A stretch of DNA of 64,000 nt from Dryas octopetala (lineage: Eukaryota > Streptophyta > Magnoliopsida > Rosales > Rosaceae): the NCBI GenBank assembly GCA_963921425.1, contig OY992833.1, forward strand, positions 24,600,698 through 24,664,697, read 5' to 3'. The notes under the pieces were generated by a model. The model did not search any database and had not been told where the DNA came from. It saw only the letters and a list, made by a program, of their open reading frames with translations. The first letter of the stretch is position 1; each line of letters begins with the position of its first letter. A program made the position numbers and the translations under genes. Positions 13,023-26,900 of this stretch are shown piece after piece.

Positions 13023-13964
13023 GAGGGCTGCTATTTGAACACCTTTTTTTTTCTTTTTGCACACCCTTTTGTTAAGAAAAAATAAAAAATCAAAGGAAAA
13101 GACACATCTCTCCTTCTCACACCAAAAAACCAACTTCATTTTTTCTCTTTTGCACACCCCATCAACAGACAAAAAAAAAACACACACACCTAGCCCCTTC
13201 ATCTCCCTCACCCGACCACACCCACCCACGCAGCCCTCCCTCATTAGCCCTTTCTTCACCCGACCCACCCACCCAGCCCCCTCCTTCCCTCACCCGACCA
13301 CCGTAAGTAGCACCCGACCCCACCCCCAACCTCCTCCTCTCTCTCTTTTCTTCTCTCCTCCCTCCCTTTCTCCCTCCCTCCCTCCCTTTCCCCCACCGTA
13401 AGCAGCACCCTCCCTCTCTCTGCTTTCTCCTTCGTTCGGCACTGGTTTGAAAATTTGAGTTTCCTTCGGCAGCCACCCACCGAACATCCACAAACCATTC
13501 GATAGGTAACCGACGAACATTCACGACCCATTCGGCATATAGCCGCCGAACCAGTTACGATTTTTTTGTTGGCAGTGGTGCTTCGTTGTGGTTGCAGCAG
13601 GTTGAGGTGCGATGTTGCAGGCGAGCTCGGAGAAGGGTGGGGCTCGGGTGCTAGCTGGAGACGATGTGCTCGGCCATTGGTGTTGCAGGCGAGCAGGATG
13701 AGAGAAGAAAAGAGAGAGAGGAGGAGGTTGGGGTTGGGGTCGGGGGCTACTTGCGGTGGTCAGGTGAGGGAGGGAGGGGGCTGGGTGGGTAGGTCGGGTG
13801 AAGGAGGGGAGGTGGTCGGGGTGAGGCTGAGAATGAGAGGTGTGTTTTTTTTTTTTTTTTTTTGTCTGAGAATAAGGGGTGAGTGTGTCTTTTCTTATAA
13901 TTTTTGATTTTTTTTTACAAAAGGGTGTGCAAAAAAAAAAAAAAGTGTGCAAATAGTAGCCCTC
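13023..13964. mobile_element. Foldback TIR element A (8-bp target duplication)
   Basis: The element begins GAGGGCTGCTATTTG and ends CAAATAGTAGCCCTC. It is flanked by exact 8-bp direct repeats TTTTTTAG (13015-13022 and 13965-13972). Both ends then carry GCACACCCTTTTGT or its complement. The inverted arms run several hundred bases: the C-rich block 13190-13380 is mirrored by the G-rich block 13690-13845. Between them lies a core of short TTCGG...CCGAA palindromes (13463-13552). There is no transposase. An 8-bp duplication fits hAT-type or some MULE-type enzymes. The long proline- or arginine-rich open frames are by-products of the biased composition. It is a relative of element B at 30759. Confidence 0.8.
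13463..13552. repeat. Three palindromic TTCGG-box units of 33-34 bp in element A
   Basis: Units start at 13463, 13497 and 13530. Each has the form YATTCGgc-N(8-10)-CCGaCGAAC followed by about 10 bases resembling ATCCACAAAC. On the minus strand the period of eleven codons gives a weak peptide repeat (MFVGYLSNGLW, MFGGWLP). A related set sits at the centre of element B. Confidence 0.65.
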
Positions 13965-13972
13965 TTTTTTAG

Positions 13973-15600
13973 AGAGTCATCAAAAATTGACATTTTCACA
14001 CTCTGATAATTCTTTATTTTTTTTTTGGCCATACAACGCGATAATTCAAGAGCGGCGTGCTACTATTGCAAGTTTCCTAGAAAAAAGAGACATACAAATG
14101 AAAGAGGTTGCGAAAAGTTGGGCTGGGTTTTGAGCATCAAGCCCAAACTCGACCCCGGAAGTCATTCAGACCTCACTTTCTCAAAGTTGGGTGCTTGGAA
14201 GTGGGAATGGCCCGAAAGGGGTTTGTCTTGCATATTAAGCCCACAAAACTGGTGCCTGACAAGTAAATGGAAATGAGCAATAAAAATAGAGTCTTAAATT
14301 TTTTTCTGAACATTTGTTTATTTTATGTGTCATTATTTTACTGAACAGTGTACTTTCTTTTCTTTTTTAGGTTTTATTTTTTAGTTTTTAGTTCTAATAT
14401 ATGAATGCCATATACATTTGAAAAAAAAAAGTTGAAAAAAAAAATTGGGATCCTTAGCACTATTGAGAAGAATAAAAACAGGACGTGTAAAGTCACAATT
14501 TCAGTGGAATGGATAATAATTGGATATGATGATTTAAAAACAAAAGACACGCTACAATAGATCTGTCTGCATGGCATGCGAATGGATCAAACGGTCCAAA
14601 AAATTACACCTTATTAATTGTTATTAATTAAAATAGGTGAACTCATCAATTTAATTGTCATTTTTGCATATGTATCATGCGTCTGTATGGTAGTACAATC
14701 CTAAAAACAACTCCGTAGTTCTGTAGTTATTTCTTTGTTCCTTCCTTACAAGTAGGCTTGACTTGCGCATATTAAGAGACAGACTGACATGAGTTAGGCC
14801 ATGAGTAGAGTAGAAGAATGTAGGAAAGGAATAATTGCTTTGCTTTCCATAATTTAATAGTAAAACAGTACATTATAAACAAATGGGGATACTACCATAC
14901 GCCAACCACTTCCAGCACAGCAACACCTCAATTATTTATACGAGATTTCTCTTCTTGTTAACTTGTTATTATTAATCGGATAAACCAAAACAAAACAAAA
15001 AAACTTGTAATTAATTTTGGTGTCTTTTGCTTCTTATTCAGTGAAATGTTTAGTCTGTAAGTGCTAAAGCCTCCATGCAAGCTACTCACATAGATAATTC
15101 AACACAAAAAAACTGATCATAAATTATTACATTTCAATGTCAAAGTTTTATGGACATAAAATATTTAAGTTTACTCAAGTACATTGATATTGAGTGATTA
15201 CACATATTTAGAGTTTAAAACGATTTTTAAATTGAATGATACATAAGAGTATTTAAAGGGATTGGAAGTTTCAAAAATACTCATCATAGTGTTCGTTTGA
15301 CCTGTTACACCTCCGTCCAATAAATTGTGTTTTTTTTTTTTGTTACATTCATCCAATAAATTGTTAAGAAAATGTTTTTATTACAAAGTTTTTTTTGGCC
15401 ATTATTTTATTACAAAGTATTAAATTGCTTAGATATGGATATTTTTCCAAAAAGATATAATATTAAATCCCTTAATATTTTTTTTATATTTTAAATAAAT
15501 TAGTAAATATTCAAATGGTTGGTTTTGGACAGTTACCAAACCCGTGAAAGGATAAAGGGAGACTTGAGTATAAAACTCAAAACACAAATTTCCCTGTTTT
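13973..15600. other. Spacer upstream of PTI1-like gene
   Basis: No gene was seen. A partial relative of the 9440 MITE-like family lies at about 14320-14475, sharing GTGTCATTATTTTA, AATATATGAATGCCAT and TAGCACTATTGAG. The PTI1 promoter should be in the last few hundred bases, but I cannot place a convincing TATA box. Confidence 0.55.
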
Positions 15601-15682
15601 CTCTTTCTTACAGAGTTACAGCATTACATAATACATTAGTCAAAGGAAAGAAAAGAGAGACAGCCCAACGCTTCCTATTTGC

Positions 15683-15733
15683 ATGTCTTCGCTAAAAGTG
15701 CTGTCATACGCCTCCTCCCCCTGCGCACCATAA
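15683..15733 (+). other. Possible upstream ORF in the PTI1-like leader
   Basis: ATGTCTTCGCTAAAAG opens a 16-codon frame ending CCATAA, upstream of the 5'-UTR intron and in the likely first exon. If transcribed it would precede the kinase start and could dampen translation. Transcription of this part is assumed. Confidence 0.3.
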
Positions 15734-16465
15734 CCGGCTTCTTCAGTTTCATCACTTCAATTCAACACTATACTGAAAACCCAATTGCCAGGACCATCTC
15801 ATCATACCAAAGGTCACAGCTTTCTTCCCTCTTAACTTGTATTGTCTTTGTTTGTTTTGCATAAAATCCCCTGAATTTTTGCTTATTATCATTCTGTCCT
15901 TTTTCTTTTAAAAAAATTTATAGTTTCTATGAGATGCACTTTTTAATCTAAGTTTCACTCATTTGCTTTTGATTTATTGTATCGGTTTGTTGCTGAGAAA
16001 TTTTATCTTATATAGTAACTTGTGAGAATTCTGAATTCGTAAATTTTGAATTTTTTAAAATATATTTAATTTAATTTGTTGATTAAACTTATTGATGGAT
16101 TTGAGTTTTGATGCAGATTTTCTTTATTTGTTTGGAAATATGCAAGTGCTTCATCTCTTCTTGGTGTTTGACATGTAGAGAAGGAAGAAACTGGGAAATT
16201 TTTTAATGCTTTAAATGTATATATGGATATTTGGACCTAAATTTTCTGTTTTGCATAGCATAGCATTGCTACTAGAACCATTGCAGATGACTATCTTCCC
16301 TGGTCAAGTGTAAAAAAGCATCTTGATTCATTGATAATTTAGTCATCTCATAACATATATGCCAACTAAAAGCATCGACCTTTTCGAGAAATTTTATTGT
16401 GCACTGTTTATCTATGCAAGATTGCTAACCGATGATTCATAACTGTTCCTTCAGGAGAAAAGATC

Positions 16466-18619
16466 ATGGGCTGCTTCAGCTGTTGTGTACAAGATGATAT
16501 TCATAAAGCTGCTGAGAATGGTCCGTTTGTAGCAATTAACTCAGGGGGTAAGTCTGTATACCCAAGTTTGTTTTCTATGGGGGTTTGGTGGGGGGTTATG
16601 GAGTTAAGAGGACTCTATTTCACATTCAATTTTCTTGAGAAACATACATATCTGTGTGTTTGTGTACATTAATCATTATTCATTATTACGAACTGAGTGC
16701 ATTGAAGATAATAATAACATATTCCATGATTTTTCACTTGGAATTAGCTAGGGCAACTTGTATGCCATTTGTTTTCACTTTTCAGATATCCGTCTTTTAT
16801 GGCTTCTTATTTGATTGATATAAGCTACACATTTATACCATAGGCAGTAGCGGAGGTTACCATCCCAAAGAAGCTGCACCAAGGGATACTCAGATTGTAA
16901 ATATTCAACCCATTGCTGTTGCTGCCATTCCAGTGGATGAATTGAAAGATTTAACAGATAATTTTGGCACAAAGGCCTTAATTGGTGAGGGTTCATATGG
17001 AAGAGTATATTATGGTGTTCTGAAAAGTGGGCCGGCTGCAGCTATTAAGAAGTTAGATTCCAGTAAACAACCAGAGCAAGAATTTTTAGCACAGGTTAGG
17101 TTTAAAGGAATGTTTTCTTTTTGGTACTTGACATGGTATGCAATTTTGTGCTCAATTTTATTTAATGCTTGGAGCATAACTTTACAGGTCTCCATGGTTT
17201 CAAGACTAAAACATGAAAATGTTGTTGAGCTTGTTGGTTATTGTGTTGATGGCCCTCTCCGTCTCCTTGCCTATGAGTATGCCCCTCATGGGTCTCTTCA
17301 TGACATTCTCCATGGTAAGTAATATTTGCCACATTTCTCTGCTTTTCGAACCACCACCTTTGCCTATTGTTTGATGTCATTTAGATCCTCCATAAATTAT
17401 AAAATTTCCAAGGATCACAGAAATCATTTTTGCTGTTTTGAGTGAAACCTTATTTGTTTAGAAATTTCTGATTGGCTTAATAATTTATTGTTGATAGTTG
17501 TTGATGTATTATGAATCCTAGTGCTTTTAAGCTATTTCAAAAGAAGATTTAATTTTACTATAAATACTTTTAACCTCCTAGTCTTCTTAACTACGTCATA
17601 TAATCTGTTCAATGAGTCGGTTGGCCTCCAAACGTTAGAAAAATAGCTCTTTAACTGTTACTTTTTAGGCCGTCTCTTTTGATGAGTTAATAATAGCAAG
17701 ATAGCCTCATCTCCTTGTTAATAAAATTTTGTTGCTTAATATGTGGTTATAGGAAGGAAAGGTGTCAAGGGAGCACAACCAGGTCCAGTTCTGTCATGGA
17801 TACAAAGGGTTAAAATTGCTGTTGGAGCAGCAAGAGGACTTGAATATCTACATGAAAAGGCTCAGCCTCATATAATCCATCGTGATATCAAGTCATGCAA
17901 TATACTGCTTTTTGATGATGATGTTGCAAAGATTGCTGATTTTGATCTGTCAAATCAAGCCCCTGATATGACAGCACGTCTTCATTCTACTCGTGTTCTT
18001 GGGACTTTTGGTTATCATGCTCCAGAGTAAGTTCTTCCTTGATGTACTGTATAAACCACATTATGATGTATACTCAAAACTTTGATTTGGCATATTGTCT
18101 CCCTTGTAATTGCCATTGTGAAGTAGGCACGCCTTAAAACACACTGCCACTGAGCCTAATTCTGATATATGATTTTGAATGGCAGATATGCAATGACCGG
18201 GCAGCTGAGTTCAAAAAGTGATGTTTACAGCTTTGGTGTTGTCCTGCTTGAACTCTTGACTGGGCGTAAACCTGTTGATCATACATTGCCTCGCGGACAG
18301 CAGAGCCTTGTGACATGGGTACTAACTTCATCCTAGTTCTTGTCCAGTAGTAACTCATGCTTGGTGCTTGTATCCTTGTTTTTTTCTTTTGGAGGGGTGG
18401 AAGGGTGGAATTTTCTTGGTTATAGTTTTGCATCTTTCATTTGAGCTGAATTTTAAATTTCTGGATTCTGTTAGGCAACACCAAAACTCAGTGAAGATAA
18501 GGTGAAGCAGTGTGTTGATTCTAGACTCAATGGAGAATACCCTCCCAAGGCAGTTGCAAAGGTAATGTGGAATGGATTGAGTAATTATTTTACTTGCTAT
18601 TGCTATTTTTCCTTGCATG

Positions 18620-18650
<31 letters not shown>

Positions 18651-18971
18651 ATACATGGTTTTGTTATGTTTAAATTGTAAATTGGATTGACAAGAATACA
18701 GCATACTTTTGTTCTGGGCAGTTGTAGACTAATTGAAATGGTAGGTAGTCGGGTCACTCTCGTTGGAATCAAGTCTTTAATCTCATGACAAGTTGTAACT
18801 GATGATGTATTTCGCATCCACTTATCACCTTTTATTTGTATGTGCTTGAAACAGTTGGCTGCAGTTGCTGCCTTGTGTGTCCAATATGAAGCTGATTTTC
18901 GGCCAAATATGAGCATTGTAGTCAAGGCTCTACAACCTCTACTGAATGCTCGTTCTGCTCCCCGTCACTGA
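16466..18971 (+). CDS. PTI1-like: PTI1-like receptor-like cytoplasmic kinase
   Basis: A membrane-attached signalling kinase of the PTI1 family, which acts below receptor kinases and OXI1-type AGC kinases. Seven coding exons (16466-16547, 16844-17094, 17188-17314, 17753-18026, 18186-18318, 18475-18561, 18855-18971) give 356 residues, the usual length. The N terminus MGCFSCC offers Gly2 for myristoylation and Cys3, Cys6 and Cys7 for acylation. The glycine loop is [10 protein letters not shown] (74-83), the catalytic lysine is K96 and HRD is at 196-198. The magnesium loop reads DFD (216-218) instead of DFG. From memory this substitution is a trait of the PTI1 family and does not mark a dead enzyme. 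[10 protein letters not shown] follows. The closest Arabidopsis match by memory is At3g17410. The leader appears to hold a 5'-UTR intron ending just before 16456 and a 16-codon upstream ORF starting at 15683. Confidence 0.95.
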
Positions 18972-20078
18972 AACAACAGACATGTGAATTCCCGACCTGT
19001 CAATCTTTCATGCAGACAATATTGTTGAGATTCGTTTTGTAAACATAGTTCTGTAGATCATGTGCCTTCATTTGGTTGCTTTTAGTCATCAAAATCTTAA
19101 TCAATTTATTTTGTAATTCACACTCTGATACAGGTTTAAAATTACTTATTGGAGCCTTTGGTTATTTGACCATTCTACATTAAGATCCTTTTCTTGGGTA
19201 GACATTGGTCTCCTGGATCAGAACACAAATTAATAAAGAATAAGATTCCAACATTTGGAAAATTAATTTTTGTGAGGTGGCGGCTAGACTTTGAATTGTT
19301 ACACTTGGACTTGAGTAGGAGACTAGAAAATTGCAATCCCACCATTTTAAAAGAGAAAAGTCCCATTTCCTATAAATGAGGTGAATGTGGATTGCAAGAC
19401 CAAACAAAGGCTGTGCTATGGTGTTACTTAACCTCCTTTCACTTATTTGCAATGAGTTTCATTGAGCAAACCGTCCCAAACTGCATGTGACCTTTAAAAC
19501 AGCAGATCTTTTATCATGAGAAGTAGTTCCGAAAAATGGAAGGGGAGAATTAATACAAGGCACATGGTGTGCAAATTTGGCATTCAAAATCACATCACAT
19601 GCAACCATTATATGAACTTGGCAATCATATGACTCCGTTGCTTCACTTTCTTTGTACAGAATTTCTCATCTCATGTTTTGCTTCAAAAGATGAAATGGTA
19701 GTGGTATATTTAACAAACTGACATATCAACTATGTGGCTCTGCCATGCCAACCCATGATTAGTCACCAACGGCAGCATGGCATGACATATCAACTGAACA
19801 CAGTGCTACTACACATATACAAGCCAAAAACGTTTTATCCTGCAAACCATGTCTGGGAAACAATTTGATTATATGTCATCATAAATGTCTTCTTCTTTTT
19901 TTCCTTGAAATTTTTCCTTCACAAGAAGGACAAAGCATAAAAAATCTCATGAACTACAATCACCTAAAACCGGTAAAAAAGGGGGGAAAAAACCAGAACT
20001 GTACACACCCAGTGGCAAAGGGGTCCCCTTCTAATGCCACTCCATACACAATAATCATCTCTCCAAGATCTATATGTA

Positions 20079-20109
<31 letters not shown>

Positions 20110-20253
20110 TTTTTGAAAAAATCCTTCCCATTCTGACTCCTTTCCTTCATCTCAACAAAAGGCAGGCCCAAGAATATGAAAGCTTGAAAAGAATGCAACA
20201 TGTTCCCTTTGGGTTGTATTCCTTGTGACTCTATGATCGATTTGTCCCTTTGC
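18972..20253. other. Shared 3' region between the two kinase genes
   Basis: The PTI1-like and GPK1-like genes end tail to tail 1.3 kb apart, and this stretch should hold both 3' UTRs. A TA dinucleotide run sits at about 20083-20110. No further gene was seen. Confidence 0.6.
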
Positions 20254-22902
20254 CTATGTTCGATGGTTCCTTCTGCTATCTGCCCTTGTATCTGGATTGT
20301 CACTCCTATCTGTATCAGAATTTTCTTTCTGAGACTCAGCCTCCATATTCCCTGCTTGACTTCTTCGGCGTCTTCGGTCCTGAAATCCAACCAAGTAACA
20401 TTAGAAAGATAACCTTAATTAACTCCTCTTGTAAAGTTTGACCTTATAAGGATAAAGATGAAAACCCAAAATTAAAAAGCCAAGCAAGCCAGGAATTTAA
20501 ATGAAATCTATATTTGTTTCAAAAATGGATACAAAGAATGTTTAGCATTGTTTTCATAACATGGCACAAACTCAGCTACTGTTTGTTAGTTTTAAAGGTG
20601 ATTTCAGAAACATACCTCTCGAGGTATGGGATATTCCTCTGATTCAAGCATGCGAACAACTTGACTCATCTTAGGTCTTTTATCAGAATCCGGATCTACA
20701 CACCTCAATGCAGTCAAGAGGGCTCGTTTAAGGGCACTTGTCGATGGCCTGGTCTCAATGTTTGGATCTACTACCTCTTCTGAACGCCTGCTTCCAACCA
20801 TCATCTTGAGCCAATCTACCAAATTTACCTGCAAGAACCACCAAGAAGGTGTCAGAAGAACAGTGACTATACTGGTATTATTTCATTATTGCTGATAAAC
20901 AAAATATAGATTGCCATGATGAAACATATCAAGCAGATGACAACTCCAGGGTGATTATCAGGTATGCATTTGTCCGGTAGCAATGAAATAACAAGCTAAA
21001 ACTTACATTAGCCTGTGCAAACTATATAAATTTAGAGCGGATTATCAAATATGACATGAATTAATTACTGATACAGTATAAGAAATACAGAAGTATAATT
21101 CATTCATGATATCAAATTCTCACTTTGAAAAAGTAACATTTATTGCATACCTCTTGTGCCGGACGACCATAATCCACTGGGTCTCTTCCAGTTATTGCCT
21201 CCAAAACCACGACACCAAAGCTATAAACATCACTCTTCTCATTTAAAAGGCCAGAATTGGCATATTCCGGGGCCACATAACTGAAAAAATATGATGAAAG
21301 GAACACATAAGAAATGATTTTTATCACTAAACTAATGGCATATAGTTCTTCTACCAACATAAAGAATCTTCCAACCAAAACTGCAAGTAACTGTTCATTA
21401 AAAAAATTACTAACCCAAAGGTACCCATAACTCTAGTTGTAATATGACTCTTTCCAGCACCTAGCAACTTTGCCAGACCAAAATCAGATATCTTAGCATT
21501 GAAGTCATCATCAAGCAAGATATTGCTTGACTTGATGTCTCTATGCACAACTTTTGGCTCAATGGCCTCATGCAAATAAGCCAGCCTGCAAGATGTAAAA
21601 ATGAGTCAGAAGGAGATAAACCACAAGGGCAAACTCTCTAACTAAGGTATAGGCAGACTTACGCTTTAGCAGTGCCAAGGAGAACTTTCATGCGTGCCTC
21701 CCATGTAAGATATCCATGATGGCGCATAGCTCCATGAAGCCATTGCTCCAAATTTCCATTGTTGACATATTCATAAACCAGCAACCTGAAATAGATCACA
21801 GGGGTTTAAGAACTAGGCCACCTAAATCTCTCTCTCTCTCTCATCCATAGTTTAACATGGGAAAAGTCCTTATTGGACATTGCATGCATATCAATTTGTA
21901 TTCATTACATATAAAACTAAGGACGTGACAGCGGAACTCTTTAATTTTTGAAAAACAAGGTGCTCAACAAATAATGACCACATATTTTACCATGTAGAAG
22001 TTACTACAGTAAAATGAAAGGGTATCATACCTATGGGTGCCTTCAATGCAGTATCCCAAAAGTCGAACCAAGTTTTTGTGTCGTACATGCCCAATAGCCT
22101 CAACTTCCACTCTAAATTCCTTCTCTGCTTGTCCTCTATGAGATGATTGAAAAAGAATATATATGTTATAAACTAGTAAGCACAGAAATATAGAATTTTA
22201 AAAAAAGAGAAAATATGATAAACAGAAAGCTATGGAGCTACTGAAACAAGATGCATCTTACAGGTTGTTGAGGAGCTTCTTCACAGCAACAGGATTTCCA
22301 TTAATCAGATTACCTCGATAAACAACTCCATATCCACCCTCACCAATGACATTTTCCTTCAAAAACCGATTTGTTGCAAATTCTAAGTCCCTTAATGTAA
22401 ACCAGTGACCCCAACCCAGGTGAGAGAATTCTGGTAGACCAGAAAGAGGTGAAGGGGAAGTTATAGGGTGTGAAGAAGGCCTGTACATTGTCCCCGCACC
22501 ACACTCGTCTCCAGATTGAGAACCAACATTTTCCTTCTCTGCATTGTTAAATGAGCCTGATCGACTGCTATTATCTCCATTTTTATGGATCAAAACTTTC
22601 TCTGACTCTTTGTCATTGAATTTATCATTAAGGGTGAGGAAAGCACTGTTATGGGGTACATAGTTATTTGCTGAAACTTGATCAACCCTAACCTCTTTGA
22701 TTTCCTTTGAAACATTTGGAATTTGACTAAGAGGAAGCATGTCATTAGACTTTCTGGATCTCTTTCGTGAAGTGAGACAAACTGAGAGCACCACAAGAAT
22801 CATCACTATAAAAGCCCCCACAATGATCCCCGTTAATACCCAAACCCTTAAACCGAAAACAAATGTCTTCTTGGCTAACACAGAATCAAGACTAGATGCC
22901 AT
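20254..22902 (-). CDS. GPK1-like: Receptor-like protein kinase, GPK1/At5g18500 type
   Basis: A serine/threonine kinase with one membrane segment and almost no extracellular part. Seven exons (22902-22262, 22135-22031, 21785-21663, 21585-21415, 21280-21151, 20828-20616, 20379-20254) join in frame to 502 residues. The hydrophobic segment spans about 20-44 and is followed by SRKRSRK as a stop-transfer. A long polar linker leads to the kinase domain: glycine loop [10 protein letters not shown] from 186, K208, HRD 304-306, DFG 324-326, then [10 protein letters not shown]. All catalytic residues are present, so it looks active. A short Arg/Asp-rich tail ends ADSRRNHRT. The start [13 protein letters not shown] resembles Arabidopsis GPK1 (At3g17420) and its relatives, as I recall. 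The gene probably has a 5'-UTR intron between 22903 and about 23650. Ligand and substrates are unknown. Confidence 0.93.
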
Positions 22903-23949
22903 TTTTTGCTGATAAAGAGGTCCCTGCAGAGTTTAAAGCAAAAGAAATAAGAAACTCCCCATATCATGCATCCAAAAACTCAGATTTTTGCATATTTAGC
23001 ATTTTGTTCCTGAATTTAACTGCTTATGTCGTTTCACCTCTTTCAAGGTTCATGTTGAAACTTAAATTACAGAAGCCTGACCTCTACATAACAATGCCCA
23101 TCCAATTTTTCTTTTTAAAAATAAGAACGCACGTCCAGAATTTGGGAGCATAATAAAAATTAAGAAAGAAGTAGAAGAACCAGATGATCCAGATGGAAAT
23201 TGGCACAGATAAAGCAAAGGAAGAGCAGGAAAAACTGTACAAAATTTTCTCCTCTCAGTTCCACCGACTTTCAAACTACGAAAACATATTACAGTACCAG
23301 TATAACGAACTCATACATTTCGTAAATCATTTCATATTAGCCAATATATACAACCGCTAAAGACTAAAACTTTGATCATATTGGACCCAGGTAAACTAAT
23401 AACTGCAGAAACTTTAAAGCCTAATACAACAATCACTTGGCTTAGACTGCTTAGTTCAGCCCAGTTCTGCATTACCCGTGAAAGTCGAAACGGTTGAGTT
23501 TTTAACATCTATGGAATAACAGCAAGAACAGTAAAATTTTCAGATTTTCAGTTCCTTACAGTTCGGTCAGCAAACAAATAGATAAGAAAATAATATAAAG
23601 GTAACAAGAAATAACCATATATACTGGAAAAGTTTCTCAATTGGTACCTTTCCTAAAATTCAATTTGAAAGCCTTTTTCAGCCTCCTCCACTGGTAATGA
23701 ACCAAAACCAACCACTAGATCTCTAATTGAAAGAACCCACCCAACTTGGAAATGAGGCTATGACCACACCCCCAAATCAATCTCATTGTTAAAAGCTCCA
23801 GAGAGAAATGTGATATTGCTGGGTTTCCTTTCTGGGTTTTCTCAATTGGGCAAATGGGTTTTTATATCCAAGCTCAGATAGAGCACTCACCCCATCGCAC
23901 TTGCCCCTGTTGAAAAACTCCAAACAAAGGTCACACAGCACAGAGCGCG

Positions 23950-26900
23950 CCTAATGTGTCTTTGTGCAGTCCAAGGGAAATGGAGAAGAGAAGAGGCACA
24001 TGGAATTCTGGGAAGGGCAAATGGAGGTGGTGGGGTTAATAAGAAGGGGTGGAGTTGTCAGTGGTAGGTGATGAGGAGAGAGAGGCATGCCTTACATTAC
24101 ATACAGTAAAATAGAAGCATGAGAATTTTTGAAGCTTTCTTTGCTGTTTCTTCAAATTTCTCTCTTTTCTTTTCTTTATTTCTTTTAATTCTTTATGGTA
24201 ATGTCTAAATTTGTCTCGAGAGTGACAGATAATCAGAAACTTAATCAGAAATTCAGAATAGAATTAAACAATAGGACCCTTTTTGGGCTTTTTTTTTTTT
24301 GTTTTTAGTTTACAATTTCAGATTTAATATGTGCATCTTTAACTTTTTGTTTTTTGTTAGTCAAACATCAATTTTAAATTAGAATATCTGTTAAAAAATA
24401 AAAGTGATTATGATTACAGGGGACAAGTAATCAGTGTGATCTTGAAGAAATGTCAAGCACAACTTGTGAAAAAAGGTTGAAAGGTCAAATGAACAGACTG
24501 GACAGCAAATTAACCAAAACCCAATCTGATGCCTTCGTTATGAGGGTATTACACAATTCATGAAATATCAATTCCTCCCTCCTTGAGCTTTGTGAATTTC
24601 TATTTTTATTTTATATATTAAGGTTGGGATATCCAAGTTTAGTAGGTCAGGTGGTCAAGGAAACAGACTGGACTCCGCACCAATTTTTATAGACATTATA
24701 CCCAAACCACCCCTCTATTTCATCTTGAAAATTATATAATACTTTTCTCAGAGGAAAATGAAATCTAGTGTATGGGCATGACTGAAGACCACAGTACTCA
24801 CTTCATTGGAGAAGTGCATTTCTGCATAAAACAACCACAAGCACAACCACAACCACCACATCCACATACATATAAGCCACTACCCACCAGGCAGCAACCT
24901 AAAACTGTTCTGGAATCTTGAGAGGGAGAGATTCAAATCCAAAAGTGTCCCAACAATATTGCATAATTCATGTAATAATGAAATTTTTGGCATATATAGA
25001 ATATGAGAAATCATGACAGTATGGAGACTTGGAGAGCCAACATATTAACACAGATGATGGGTGGCTGTTTTTTTCTCTTTGTACCTACATTTGATGAGTG
25101 GTATTGCAGGGATAAAAGAACCAAGCTACTATGAGTGAAACTGTGAAAGAGTAAAGAAAGCAAGGCTCCAGATATAGAGTCAACTATGGCATCTGCCGCA
25201 TCTTTGGACATTTAACTCAGAATGCTCTTATTTATACAGTACAGATAAATGATTTAAGTCCCAAAATACTTCTGTATTTAGCAGATCTTGAATTGCTCCA
25301 CTGGTCCTAAATTACTTCTGTGTTCACAAGATGTTATGTTGGTCCAAATCAAGTCTTTGGGTTGGAAGAGCACAGATTAAGAAGATCTGAAAAAAAAAAA
25401 AAGAGTAACAAGTGTGTGCCTAAAATATACATTTGTAACAAAATATTATCTTTTAGTAGCATCAATTATGTTGAGTAGCAGCAGGATTGGTCCAGAGTGC
25501 AGTGCAGGCTTGCACAGAGCAGGGGATCTGGCTAGGTTGAAGTGTCAGATTGCTTCATATTTCAGATACATAGACTACATAATAGTTCTGGTTGTTAAAC
25601 TATTGTAATTATCCACTCACTGCTACAGTCCTGCTGCATGACTTCACATGCTATGCATGTTGATCATTTATTGTTTTTGTGAACCTATGCTGCATTACAT
25701 ATACTGATAAACTTGAATTCATGCCTTACCCTTATTATCTATTGCAGTGCTTGATAAGTAAAGACCTCATGCCCACAATTTACTAGCTGCTGTATCTATT
25801 CATCATGCCCATTTTAAAATGAGTGCATCCATATAAGATATGGAGTGATTGTATAAGTTTGTCAATGGTACAAATATTGTATGAAGTACAAATAGATCTA
25901 AGGGTGAGAAAATTTATATAATTTAAAGGTTAAAAATGTATTTGAATATGTATCCGTATGATAGAGTTTTATGTATGTTTGTATTATATTTGTCGTGATA
26001 AGGGTACGCAAGTACCAAACATTATGATTGGCAATTGGATTATTAAAAGACTCGATTAAAAAATTCATTTGCTTTTTAGTTGCCTCTAATTGTCTTGCAG
26101 ATTTAATTATTTTATAGTATTCCATGTGATTTGCATTTGGTTTTTGAGCATTGCACAAGTCCCCTCCTAAAAAGAAATAGAGACAATAATGCTTTGGAAG
26201 ATAAACCTTTGGCCTTATGACTACTTTAAAGTTGAAAGGTTAGATTAGTCATCCAAGTATGGAATATTAATTAAACCGAATCCAATGAGATTAATTAGGA
26301 AAACCTTGAGCATTAATTACTAGCATTAAACCCCCAAATAAATTCAAAAGAACTGTATAATCTCCAAGGGGGAAAAGAATAAGAAAAACCCTTTTCATCA
26401 GTGTGAATATGAATCATGCCAGAAGCATAAACTTCTTCTTTCTTTGAGGATAATGAAAGTAATATGATTCAAGTTTCTCGTGAACAGATTCAATTTACTT
26501 CTTCTTTAGGGTCTTTTTTTTTCTGTCTCCACAATAAGTGTCTTGATCACGGGTATGAGGTGCAAGTATGGTATAAAGTGGTAGTGAGAATCATAACATT
26601 AACATATTAAAGCAGCTTTAGCTTCTTATGATAGTCACATTACTCAAGTCTTTTTTAGAACATTGATCATGCAAATAGAAATTTCTTCAACTTTAAGGCA
26701 TTCATATAAATACAATAACTAACAGCCTAACAGGTAGTAATATGAATTCTGCTGCAAATAAAAATGACTAATCTGATAAAAGCTCTTATCCAAGAGTTCG
26801 TACATGACATTCAAAATATTTAATGATGAAAGATCTATACTCTAATAGCGAAAAAAATAATTTATCAAGTTTTAAAAATCAAAAATATATTTGTATATTA

